From assembly GCA_031267475.1 (NCBI GenBank), contig JAIRZA010000028.1:1-6422 (forward strand): 6,422 nt of DNA, in the 5' to 3' direction. A model generated the notes under the pieces. It ran no database searches. It was not told the DNA's origin and saw only the letters and a program-made list of their open reading frames with translations. Both the position numbers and the translations under genes were made by a program. This DNA comes from Spirochaetaceae bacterium (GTDB lineage: Bacteria; Spirochaetota; Spirochaetia; Treponematales; Breznakiellaceae). Numbering within the stretch: the first letter of the stretch is position 1; every line of letters begins with the position of its first letter. This document shows positions 1 through 6,108 of the stretch, piece after piece.

Positions 1-3
1 GCC

Positions 4-58
4 GCCGCGCGGCTCAACGCTGCGCGTTGAGCTCAGGAGTTTCGCGTAGCGAAACTCC
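4..58. repeat. Cluster of perfect palindromes (REP-like hairpins)
   Basis: Three inverted repeats stand side by side. Positions 4-13 are a perfect 10-base palindrome. Positions 12-20 (GCTCAACGC) pair with 24-32 (GCGTTGAGC) around the loop TGC, giving a 9-bp stem. Positions 36-45 (GGAGTTTCGC) pair with 49-58 (GCGAAACTCC) around the loop GTA, giving a 10-bp stem. The two longer hairpins have different arms but the same centre, CGC-NNN-GCG. No T-tract follows directly, so a classical terminator is not evident. They could be dispersed REP-like elements, the 3' end of an upstream transcript, or protein-binding palindromes. The structure is directly visible; the role is inferred. Confidence 0.7.
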
Positions 59-79
59 ACGCTCTTGTGTTGTGGAAAA

Positions 80-95
80 AACCCGCTGGCGGGTT
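80..95. repeat. Short GC-rich hairpin upstream of the exporter promoter
   Basis: Positions 80-86 (AACCCGC) pair with 89-95 (GCGGGTT); in practice this gives a 6-bp stem with the loop CTGG. Six A residues (76-81) lie just before it, which on the - strand would read as a T-run after the stem, so a weak terminator for leftward transcription is possible. Its right arm touches the proposed -35 box of the exporter operon, so it could also influence promoter access. No gene transcribed leftward into it is visible. Confidence 0.4.
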
Positions 96-122
96 GAAAT
101 GAGGGAGGGCTTTTTATAAAAT
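94..122 (+). promoter_or_regulatory. Candidate sigma70-type promoter for the exporter operon
   Basis: TTGAAA (94-99) and TAAAAT (117-122) each match the sigma70 consensus at five of six positions and are separated by exactly 17 bases. The expected transcript start is about 129-130, leaving a 5' leader of about 65 bases before the ATPase start at 194. The leader holds only a small TTGCC/GGCAA stem (149-162), and no riboswitch was recognised. This is a prediction from motif and spacing only. Confidence 0.45.
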
Positions 123-183
123 TATTTAGAAATGACACCAGCACCCCATTGCCATGCGGCAAAGACAGCCATTTTACATATTC

Positions 184-188
184 AGGAG
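184..188 (+). promoter_or_regulatory. Ribosome binding site that fixes the ATPase start
   Basis: AGGAG lies five bases before the ATG at 194. An upstream in-frame TTG at 149 would add 15 residues but has no Shine-Dalgarno and no family-like sequence, so the ATG at 194 is preferred. Confidence 0.85.
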
Positions 189-193
189 AAAAA

Positions 194-1186
194 ATGATTG
201 AAGTACACAACCTAGCCAAGAAATATGGCAACATCGAAGCAGTCAAAGACATAACCTTCACCCTGCCCGACGGCCAAATACTAGGATTTTTAGGACCAAA
301 CGGCGCCGGGAAGACAACCATCATGAAAATACTAACAGGCTTTCACTACCCAAGCAGCGGAGAAGCGCTAATAGACGGAATCTCAACACAAGACAACCCC
401 GTCGCGATAAAACAACTCATAGGCTACCTACCAGAAAACGTACCATTATACGGCGACCTAACCATAAACGAGTACCTCAACTTCATCGCGGACACACGCA
501 ACATACCAAAAGAAAAACGAAAAAACGCAATCAACGCGGCGCTAGAACAATGCGCCCTCACCCAAATGGCAAACCGCCGCATAGAAACACTATCAAAAGG
601 CTACAAACAACGAACAGGACTAGCGCAATCCATAATCCACGACCCCCCAATACTCATTTTAGACGAACCCACAACCGGACTCGACCCGAACCAGATCATT
701 GAAATACGCAACCTAATAAAAGACCTAGGACAACACAAAACCATCATCCTATCCACACACATATTACAAGAAGTCGAAGCCGTCTGCACACAAGTCCTAA
801 TACTAAATGCAGGACACATAGCAGCCCAAGGCAGCCCGTCCGGCATAGCGTCCAGCCTGCGCGGAGGCGAAAGCTGGACACTCACACTCAAAGGCGCGGC
901 TGCGCCAGACACCATAGAACACAGACTAAGAACATCCAGCATAAACCACAACAATAAAATAGAAATTTCCAACATCAACACAACCACAGACGCTGCAAAC
1001 AACAACACAACCCATGCCGCATTCGTCATACCAGCCAACGACGAAAACGCGGAACGAATATTCAACTGGGCAATATCACTCAACCTAAAAATCCTAGAAA
1101 TGAGCAAAAAGAAAATCTCGCTGGAAGACATTTTCGTAAAACTAACCAATTCAGCACAACAAAACGAGGCGCAACATGGAAAATAA
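194..1186 (+). CDS. gldA: ABC transporter ATP-binding protein, GldA-like
   Basis: This is the 330-residue cytoplasmic ATPase of an ABC-2 type exporter; it would power the permease encoded next. The nucleotide-binding domain fills about residues 1-215: Walker A GPNGAGKTT (34-42), the Q-loop region GYLPE (77-81, with Glu in the usual Gln place, as is common in this subfamily), signature LSKGYKQR (133-140), Walker B ILILDEPT (153-160), D-loop GLDP (162-165) and switch His189. The C-terminal 110 residues resemble the DUF4162-type tail seen in many ABC-2 ATPases. They carry an Asn/Thr-rich stretch (about 250-275) that looks like a low-complexity insertion. The stop overlaps the permease start by 11 bases, implying translational coupling. 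The ABC ATPase call is certain. The GldA assignment rests on motif style and on the GldF/GldG-like neighbours; the substrate is unknown. Confidence 0.9.
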   Translation: MIEVHNLAKKYGNIEAVKDITFTLPDGQILGFLGPNGAGKTTIMKILTGFHYPSSGEALIDGISTQDNPVAIKQLIGYLPENVPLYGDLTINEYLNFIADTRNIPKEKRKNAINAALEQCALTQMANRRIETLSKGYKQRTGLAQSIIHDPPILILDEPTTGLDPNQIIEIRNLIKDLGQHKTIILSTHILQEVEAVCTQVLILNAGHIAAQGSPSGIASSLRGGESWTLTLKGAAAPDTIEHRLRTSSINHNNKIEISNINTTTDAANNNTTHAAFVIPANDENAERIFNWAISLNLKILEMSKKKISLEDIFVKLTNSAQQNEAQHGK

Positions 1187-1916
1187 AATAAAACACACAC
1201 CAGCCCTAGCGCTGGCGCGAAAAGAACTATATTCACTGGCAATATCCCCCGCATTCTACGGAATAATAATTTTCTTCCTGCTATTCACATCACTATGGCT
1301 ATTTAACTTTCAAAACTTCTTTGCCCGGAACACAGCCGCGCTGCGACCATACTTCGCCAGCTTTCCAATAGCCTTCGTACTTGTAATACCCGGAATAACA
1401 ATGAAAAGCTGGGCGGAAGAACGAAAAACCGGCAGCATAGAATTACTACTCACAATGCCGTTTTCAGAATGGGACCTAGTCTTAGGCAAATTCCTAAGCT
1501 GCCTAGGCGTTACCATCAGCCTCCTCATCCTCAGCGCGCCAGTCCCCCTAAGCATTTTTCCACTCGGCGTATTTGACAGCGGAGTAATACTCTGCGAATA
1601 CATAGGCGCGCTGCTGCTAGCCGCGACAGCAGCAGCCATAGGACTCTTCCTTTCGGCGCTATCCAAAAATCAGGCGGCCGCATTTTTGGGAAGCGCCGCG
1701 GTACTCCTCGTCATAATGCTTGCAAACCAAGCGCCATTCTCGCAAAATATGCCGGAGACTATCGTCGCGGCAATCAACTTCATATCACTATCGTTTCACT
1801 TTGAAAGCTTTTCACGCGGAATACTAGACAGCCGCGACCTACTATTTTTCATACTCACAACAACACTGTTTTTATTTTTGAACACCCGCGTCCTGATGTT
1901 CAGGAAATGGAGCTAA
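1176..1916 (+). CDS. gldF: ABC-2 type permease, GldF-like
   Basis: This 246-residue integral membrane protein has about six hydrophobic segments, near residues 24-44, 60-76, 103-127, 139-161, 167-186 and 221-240. Between segments 2 and 3 lies the cytoplasmic motif EERKTGSIELLLTMP (81-95), the hallmark of ABC-2 permeases that contact the ATPase. Length and topology match GldF and related permeases. The ATG at 1176 lies inside the ATPase gene and is preceded by GAGG (1166-1169) with six-base spacing. The next gene starts three bases after the stop. It most likely forms the transmembrane pore of the exporter with the ATPase and the GldG-like protein. In Bacteroidota, homologues are linked to gliding motility. 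In other phyla the same gene set is widespread and its substrate is not established, so motility should not be assumed here. Confidence 0.88.
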   Translation: MENKIKHTPALALARKELYSLAISPAFYGIIIFFLLFTSLWLFNFQNFFARNTAALRPYFASFPIAFVLVIPGITMKSWAEERKTGSIELLLTMPFSEWDLVLGKFLSCLGVTISLLILSAPVPLSIFPLGVFDSGVILCEYIGALLLAATAAAIGLFLSALSKNQAAAFLGSAAVLLVIMLANQAPFSQNMPETIVAAINFISLSFHFESFSRGILDSRDLLFFILTTTLFLFLNTRVLMFRKWS

Positions 1917-1919
1917 AAC

Positions 1920-3497
1920 ATGACAAAAAAACAAGAATCCATAATCACAACACTATCAATCGCCGCCATTGCGTTAGCCCTGCTTTTAAGCAGCCGCCTA
2001 TGGGTCAGAGTAGACCTAACCGCGGACAAACTGTACACAATATCACCAGTTTCGCGCCACCTTGCCGGTGAAATCCCCGATCAAGTAAAAATAAGCTATT
2101 TTTTATCCGGCAAACTACAACAACTCTACCCCGAACCAGGCGAAATAATAGACCTCGTCCGCGAATACGTCGCATACTCACGAGGCAAAATATCATTCAC
2201 CACACGGGACCCGGCCAAAGACGGAATCGAAGACGATATGCGGCGATTAGGAATATACCCACGCCAAATCCAATCCATAGACCGCAACGAAGCAACCGTT
2301 ACCAGCGTTTATTCCGGAATCCTAATAGAATACATGGACAAAACAGACATAATCCCATTCATATTCTCACTTGAAACACTAGAATACGACCTTACAAGCC
2401 GAATCCGCGCCCTAGTAAGCGGAAAAGCGCGCGAAGCAGGCATAATCATAGCCGGCCAAACCAAGACGCTCAACCAAAATTACCGCAATATGAGCGAAAT
2501 GCTCAGAATGTCCGGCTATAAACTACGCGAAATCCAGCCAATCGAACTAGCAGACAGCGGAATCCCCGCCGGTTTAAGCGAAATCATCGTAATAGGCGGC
2601 GTAGACACACTAAACGGCCAAGCGCTCTACAACATAGACCACTACATTCAAAACGGCGGGAAAGCCCTCTTCATGCTGGGAACATTCACACCAAGCACAG
2701 AAACCGGCGCGCTGGAAATGCGGACACTAGAAGATGCCGGACTCCGCGCGATGCTGCGCTCTTACGGCGTTGAAATACAACACGCCCTCGTACTCGACAA
2801 CTCCTGCCTCACAATAACATATCAAAGCGCCGGAGCCGGCGGCGCACCAATAATCAGACTAATTCGCTACCCCTTCTGGGTAAGCGTAACACGCGCCGGC
2901 GGCAACCCCGCCCATCCCATAACCTCCACATTCGCCGGAATCGACCTATTCTGGGCTAACCCGCTCATCCTCCACGAGACAGAAAACGTCGACGCATCCC
3001 CCCTAATTTCCAGCACCGAAGAGGCGTGGCTCATGACAAAAGATTTTTCTGTAAACCCCGACAGCGCCTTCATGTTTGCGCGGGAAGAACGCGAAACACA
3101 CGGACAAAAATTATTAGGCGCGGCGCTGTCGGGACGCTTCCCGCCATATTTCGGGGCGGACGCGGAACCCGCGCCGGCGGGAGCGGAAAGCCGCATTGCG
3201 GAAAGCCGCATCGTAGTAATCGGCAACAACGAGTTTTTGAACGACGAGTACCTCGATTCAGAGCGCAACCTTACATTCTTTTTATTCGCGGCGGATTGGC
3301 TTGCCAACGACGACGACATCATCAGCATAAGAAGCCGGGCGTCCGGGATAAACCGCCTTGATAAAATAATCGATCCGGAAAAGAGGAATGCGGCAATGAC
3401 ATTCGCCCGCGTATTAAACACCACGCTGATCCCCGCCGCGGTACTCGTTTTCGCCGTTGTTTTTGGAATCAAACGCCGCAAAAAAACAAACCAGTGA
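1920..3497 (+). CDS. gldG: GldG-like ABC transporter auxiliary protein
   Basis: This 525-residue protein is of the GldG / ABC_transp_aux type. One N-terminal membrane anchor (about 10-27) is followed by the family-typical RVDLTADKLYTIS (30-42). A large domain, presumably outside the cytoplasmic membrane, follows, and a C-terminal helix (about 499-517) ends in a basic IKRRKK tail. The family's late conserved block is present as VVIGNNEFLND, then NLTFFLFAADWLANDDD and ISIRSR. GGAG (1909-1912) precedes the ATG by seven bases. The protein probably works with the two upstream gene products as a non-ATPase accessory subunit; its biochemical role is unknown in the family. Two oddities are visible: a tandem AESRI duplication (residues 422-431) and a change of codon usage near codon 367. 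No DUF4340-type gene follows, although one often does in related clusters. Confidence 0.87.
   Translation: MTKKQESIITTLSIAAIALALLLSSRLWVRVDLTADKLYTISPVSRHLAGEIPDQVKISYFLSGKLQQLYPEPGEIIDLVREYVAYSRGKISFTTRDPAKDGIEDDMRRLGIYPRQIQSIDRNEATVTSVYSGILIEYMDKTDIIPFIFSLETLEYDLTSRIRALVSGKAREAGIIIAGQTKTLNQNYRNMSEMLRMSGYKLREIQPIELADSGIPAGLSEIIVIGGVDTLNGQALYNIDHYIQNGGKALFMLGTFTPSTETGALEMRTLEDAGLRAMLRSYGVEIQHALVLDNSCLTITYQSAGAGGAPIIRLIRYPFWVSVTRAGGNPAHPITSTFAGIDLFWANPLILHETENVDASPLISSTEEAWLMTKDFSVNPDSAFMFAREERETHGQKLLGAALSGRFPPYFGADAEPAPAGAESRIAESRIVVIGNNEFLNDEYLDSERNLTFFLFAADWLANDDDIISIRSRASGINRLDKIIDPEKRNAAMTFARVLNTTLIPAAVLVFAVVFGIKRRKKTNQ
3183..3212 (+). repeat. 15-bp in-frame tandem duplication in the gldG-like gene
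   Basis: GCGGAAAGCCGCATT (3183-3197) is followed at once by the same 15 bases with a single T-to-C change at the last position (3198-3212). The unit is in frame and encodes AESRI twice (residues 422-431). It lies just before the conserved VVIGNNEF block. The near identity suggests recent slippage. Confidence 0.9.
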
Positions 3498-3514
3498 GCC
3501 GCCCCGCCGCGAAT

Positions 3515-3566
3515 AACCCCGCCGGAATCCACGCCGGCGAGGTTTTAGAGGATTTTTTTTTTTTTT
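3515..3566 (+). terminator. Rho-independent terminator of the exporter operon
   Basis: AACCCCGCCGG (3515-3525) pairs with CCGGCGAGGTT (3534-3544) around an eight-base loop, an 11-bp stem with one C/A mismatch. TTTT (3543-3546) and then a run of 14 T (3553-3566) follow. It begins 18 bases after the gldG-like stop. Read on the - strand, the stem is not followed by a T-run, so it is a poor terminator for the convergent pyr operon. Confidence 0.65.
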
Positions 3567-3579
3567 GGGGGGGGGGGGG
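3553..3579. other. T14-G13 double homopolymer between convergent operons
   Basis: Fourteen T (3553-3566) run directly into thirteen G (3567-3579). The tract lies outside all genes: 55 bases after the gldG-like stop and 9 bases beyond the pyrE stop. The T half may serve as the terminator tail. The G half has no obvious role; it could be a real slippage-prone tract or a sequencing or assembly artefact. Its exact length should not be trusted. Confidence 0.8.
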
Positions 3580-3588
3580 TAGAAAAAT

Positions 3589-4203
3589 TTAATAAAAAAA
3601 CTTTCTGGAACCCGGCTTAACAAACGGAATGCCCCGCTTGCACAGCGGGCAGTCCGGCGCGTCCCAACCGGAGACCGTTATTTTAGCGGCGGCGAACAGC
3701 GGAAGACCGCCGCTTTCGCCGCTCTGATTTACACGGCGGTCTACCACGCAGGCAAGAGCGCTCACACACGCGCCGCGTTCTTCCAGAACAGCGGCGCATT
3801 CGGCGGAAGATTTCCCGGTAGTTACCACATCCTCCGCTATAAGAATGTTCATCCCGCCGCTTACCTCAAAACCGCGCCTGAGCGTCATCCCGCCGGAATC
3901 GTCGCGCTCTGTAAAAAAGGCCGGAAGCCCCAACTGCCGCCCTAACTCGTATGCAACGATTATCCCGCCCATAGCGGGACCAACAATCGCGTCCACCTTG
4001 AAAACACCAAGCCCCGCGGCTTCCCGTATCGCCGCCGCGACAGGCGCGAGCGCCTCGGCCGCTTTGCCGGGGTACTGCAATAGACGAGCGCACTGAAAGT
4101 AACGATCGGAATGTCTGCCGGACGACAACAAAAAGTGCCCTTCCAAAAACGCGCCGCATTCTTTTAACAAAGCTACAGTATCCACTTTTTCCACCCTTTC
4201 CAT
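3589..4203 (-). CDS. pyrE: Orotate phosphoribosyltransferase (Thermus-type)
   Basis: This 204-residue cytoplasmic enzyme joins orotate to PRPP to give OMP, the fifth step of de novo pyrimidine synthesis. Visible motifs are the N-terminal GHFLLSSGRHSDRYFQC (22-38), the flexible catalytic loop region around ERDDSGGMTLRRGF (99-112) and the PRPP-binding motif ILIAEDVVTTGKSS (120-133). The ending, with CPLC (185-188) and GIPFVKPGSR (191-200), is characteristic of the Thermus-type PyrE subgroup rather than the E. coli type. The ATG at 4203 is chosen because AAGGGGGG stands just upstream and homology starts there. A further ATG at 4269 would overlap pyrD and add 22 unrelated residues. The gene follows pyrD after 55 bases on the same strand, so cotranscription is likely. 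No clear terminator of its own is visible after the stop. Confidence 0.93.
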   Translation of the reverse strand: MERVEKVDTVALLKECGAFLEGHFLLSSGRHSDRYFQCARLLQYPGKAAEALAPVAAAIREAAGLGVFKVDAIVGPAMGGIIVAYELGRQLGLPAFFTERDDSGGMTLRRGFEVSGGMNILIAEDVVTTGKSSAECAAVLEERGACVSALACVVDRRVNQSGESGGLPLFAAAKITVSGWDAPDCPLCKRGIPFVKPGSRKFFY

Positions 4204-4206
4204 TTT

Positions 4207-4214
4207 CCCCCCTT
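4207..4214 (-). promoter_or_regulatory. Ribosome binding site of pyrE
   Basis: Read on the - strand, AAGGGGGG ends three bases before the ATG at 4203. It is purine-rich and unusually G-rich but adequate, and it supports this start over the upstream in-frame ATG. Confidence 0.65.
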
Positions 4215-4258
4215 TTTCACATCGCAACCCTCTATCAAAATAACTCAGACACAAACAT

Positions 4259-5221
4259 TCATTGAACACACGTTTTAGAACCAGTTGGAATTTTTCTAAT
4301 ATTTAACGCGCCCAAGACACTAACACCGTTTTCGCGCATATAACCTTTAACGCCGGCGATAATCTGATTCATCGCGCCCGGATTGGCAAAAGTAGCAGAA
4401 CCAACCTGAACAGCGGCAGCCCCCGCCATCAAGAATTCTATCGCGTCTTCAGCGCGGGCGATACCGCCCAAGCCAATAATAGGAACATTCACACGCTCGT
4501 ACAACTCCCATATTATATGAAGCGCCAGCGGACGTATCGCCGGACCGGAGAGCCCCGCCGCAACATTATCAAAAACAGGCCGCCGCTTATGAATGTCGAT
4601 AGCCATACCCCTGAACGTATTAACAAGAGAAAGCGCGTCCGCGCCGTGCCGGACGCAGGCGCGCGCCACAGCCGCAATATCGGGCGCGGCTGGAGACAGC
4701 TTTACCATAAGAGGCTTTTTGCAGGCGGAGCGTACAGGCGCGACAACAGAGGCGGCGGCCTCCGCGTCCAGACCAAAACTCATACCTCCCTGCTTAACGT
4801 TGGGGCAGGATATATTCAATTCGACCATATCAATAGACGAGGCGGAAAGTAACTCAGCCCCCCGCTGATATTCGTCAACACTGGAGCCGGACAGATTTGC
4901 GATAACGGCGGGACCAAGAGCGCGAAGACGCGGCAGTTCTTTATCTATAAACGCCTCTATACCCGGATTTTCAAGCCCAATCGAATTAAGAAGACCGGAC
5001 GGCGTCTCCCAAAGCCGCTCTCCGCCGTTCCCTTCACGCGCCGTAAGCGTAAGCCCCTTAGTGCAAATCCCGCCTAACGCGGCTATATCGAGCAAACCCT
5101 CGTACTCTCCGCCATAACCAAAAGTCCCGGAGGCGGCGATCACCGGATTGCGAAAGTAGACGCCGGCAATGTTAAGCGAAACGTCAGGCTGAAAGCCGGA
5201 TACCTTATCCGGATCAAGCAT
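4259..5221 (-). CDS. pyrD: Dihydroorotate dehydrogenase B, catalytic subunit
   Basis: This 320-residue FMN-binding TIM-barrel enzyme oxidises dihydroorotate to orotate and passes electrons to PyrK. Class 1B features are visible: FRNPVIAASGTFGYG (23-37), TKG with Lys55, NSIGLEN (79-85), and NISCPN with the catalytic base Cys139. Also present are VKLSP with Lys174, SLVNT (198-202), GLGGIARAEDA (250-260) and the FMN phosphate site QVGSATF (272-278). A catalytic Cys rather than Ser, plus the adjacent pyrK, marks it as the soluble NAD-linked type. The ATG at 5221 lies within the end of pyrK, an 8-base overlap implying translational coupling, and GGAGG precedes it. Upstream in-frame ATGs would read through pyrK and add unrelated residues. 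A 7-bp inverted repeat (5196-5202 with 5206-5212) lies over codons 4-9 and could affect initiation, but this is speculative. Confidence 0.95.
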   Translation of the reverse strand: MLDPDKVSGFQPDVSLNIAGVYFRNPVIAASGTFGYGGEYEGLLDIAALGGICTKGLTLTAREGNGGERLWETPSGLLNSIGLENPGIEAFIDKELPRLRALGPAVIANLSGSSVDEYQRGAELLSASSIDMVELNISCPNVKQGGMSFGLDAEAAASVVAPVRSACKKPLMVKLSPAAPDIAAVARACVRHGADALSLVNTFRGMAIDIHKRRPVFDNVAAGLSGPAIRPLALHIIWELYERVNVPIIGLGGIARAEDAIEFLMAGAAAVQVGSATFANPGAMNQIIAGVKGYMRENGVSVLGALNIRKIPTGSKTCVQ

Positions 5222-6017
5222 CGAAGAACACCTCCGCCGCGTCAAAAACCGGACCGTCCGCGCAGCAACTCTTAAAACCGCCCCCTCGCACCGGCAGCGA
5301 ACAACCAAGACAGGCGCCGGTTCCACAAGCCATACGCTTCTCGAGGCTCACGAAACACGGAATCCCCGCCTTGCGGCACCGCAAGGCGGCGCTGCGCAGC
5401 ATGGGCGCCGGCCCGCAGGAAAAAACAGCCGCGTATTTTTCCGCTTCAAGAAAATCTGTAACAAGCCCCTGCTTGAATATCCGCCCGTTTGACGCGGGAG
5501 ACACACTCTCGTCTTCGCTTACAATGATTGCTTCACTCAGCCCGCCTTCAACCGCGGAAAGCAGCTTTTCGCCGTCCGCTCCGCGCCGAAAACCGGCGAA
5601 AAAATCAAAATTGTTAAAATTATCTTTAAGAAGCTCCGCATGGAGCGCGGCGAGCGGCGCAAGACCAAGCCCGCCGGAAATCAGCGCCAAGGGTTTGCCG
5701 GCGTTTTTCGGAACAAAATCAGACCAGCCCTTGCCCAAGGGACCTGTAACCAGCGCGTCTTCGCCGGCACACATCGCCGTCAACTCCGCCGTGCCGCGTC
5801 CGCGCACAGCCGCAAGAAAGTAAACGGTATCGTTAGAGCAGCCCGCCGCGCTCAAGGGACGCGCCAAAAAAACGGAGCTCCGCGCCGGTTTTACAAGGAA
5901 AAACTGCCCGGCCAGCGGCGGCGGCCCGCGCCACTCAAAATCGAGTCTCGCGATTCCGGGGATTATTTCGCGTTTCGCGCTCAAATGTGAAAGAAGACTC
6001 TGTTTTTTAATTTTCAT
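5214..6017 (-). CDS. pyrK: Dihydroorotate dehydrogenase B, electron transfer subunit
   Basis: This 267-residue iron-sulfur flavoprotein carries electrons from PyrD to NAD+. The N-terminal FAD-binding barrel (about 1-105) includes the RPLS motif (53-56). The nucleotide-binding domain holds GGLGLAPL (115-122) and CGPAPM (201-206). The C-terminal [2Fe-2S] cluster site is CGTGACLGC, with Cys231, Cys236 and Cys239, and the fourth ligand most likely Cys252 in CADGPVF; the neighbouring Cys251 is an alternative. Length is normal for the family. It is the first gene of the pyrK-pyrD-pyrE group and overlaps pyrD by eight bases, fitting one-to-one subunit production. The ATG at 6017 begins a family-like N-terminus, but the Shine-Dalgarno is poor: GCGGA touches the ATG with no spacer. 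A strong inverted repeat lies within codons 210-217. Confidence 0.94.
   Translation of the reverse strand: MKIKKQSLLSHLSAKREIIPGIARLDFEWRGPPPLAGQFFLVKPARSSVFLARPLSAAGCSNDTVYFLAAVRGRGTAELTAMCAGEDALVTGPLGKGWSDFVPKNAGKPLALISGGLGLAPLAALHAELLKDNFNNFDFFAGFRRGADGEKLLSAVEGGLSEAIIVSEDESVSPASNGRIFKQGLVTDFLEAEKYAAVFSCGPAPMLRSAALRCRKAGIPCFVSLEKRMACGTGACLGCSLPVRGGGFKSCCADGPVFDAAEVFFDA
5229..5235 (-). promoter_or_regulatory. Ribosome binding site of pyrD, inside pyrK
   Basis: On the - strand the pyrK end contains GGAGGTG. GGAGG (5235-5231) stands nine bases before the pyrD ATG at 5221, fixing that start. Confidence 0.75.
5366..5400. repeat. Perfect 11-bp inverted repeat and a palindrome within pyrK
   Basis: CCGCCTTGCGG (5366-5376) is the exact reverse complement of CCGCAAGGCGG (5379-5389), separated by only CA. 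Immediately beyond, 5391-5400 (GCTGCGCAGC) is a perfect 10-base palindrome. Both lie in coding sequence (about residues 206-217 of PyrK) between the CGPAPM motif and the iron-sulfur segment. Without changing the frame they would form a stable RNA hairpin in the pyrK message. No T-run follows, so it is not an evident terminator. Confidence 0.75.
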
Positions 6018-6035
6018 TCCGCAATAGATTAACCC

Positions 6036-6062
6036 ATTTTACAATTTTTTTTCAACCGCCAA
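6036..6062 (-). promoter_or_regulatory. Weak candidate promoter of the pyr operon
   Basis: Read on the - strand, TAAAAT (6041-6036) matches the -10 consensus at five of six positions. TTGGCG (6062-6057) matches -35 at four of six, but the spacing is 15 bases, shorter than ideal. A second pairing, TTGAAA (6055-6050) with TAATCT (6031-6026) and 18-base spacing, has a better -35 but a poor -10. Either would give a very short leader before pyrK. No pyrimidine-responsive attenuator is visible in the 91-base gap. Confidence 0.25.
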
Positions 6063-6075
6063 AGTAGAAACTTTG
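6060..6075. repeat. Small inverted repeat upstream of pyrK
   Basis: CAAAGT (6060-6065) and ACTTTG (6070-6075) form a perfect 6-bp inverted repeat around AGAA. It lies between the partial gene and pyrK, next to the candidate promoter. It might be an operator or a weak terminator of the upstream gene, but no T-run follows on either strand and a chance occurrence is possible. Confidence 0.3.
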
Positions 6076-6108
6076 ATGTCAATGCCATATAACATCTTCT
6101 GTATCATC

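Noticed and set aside
12..58. Possible CRISPR repeat or attachment site
   Set aside because: The two hairpins have different sequences with only three bases between them; there is no repeat-spacer periodicity and no integrase nearby.
601..1254. 217-codon open frame on the - strand across the ATPase gene
   Set aside because: It is antisense to a certain ABC ATPase with all motifs. The frame stays open because the + strand is A/C-rich at third positions, and its Cys/Ser/Val-rich translation looks like no protein family.
2867..3532. Long - strand open frame over the end of the gldG-like gene
   Set aside because: It is the complement of conserved GldG-like coding sequence and has no ribosome site or recognisable domain.
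3553..3579. Phase-variation tract controlling pyrE or the exporter
   Set aside because: The tract lies downstream of both convergent stops and not in a promoter or coding region, so switching of either operon is not supported.
5196..5212. Operator-like inverted repeat (CCGGATA/TATCCGG) at the pyrD start
   Set aside because: It lies within codons 4-9 of pyrD, is only 7 bp and has no second copy near the pyrK promoter; it is noted under pyrD but not claimed as a regulatory site.
5371..5990. Two + strand open frames opposite pyrK
   Set aside because: Both are antisense to a full-length PyrK with cluster cysteines and cofactor motifs; GC-rich third positions create such shadow frames.
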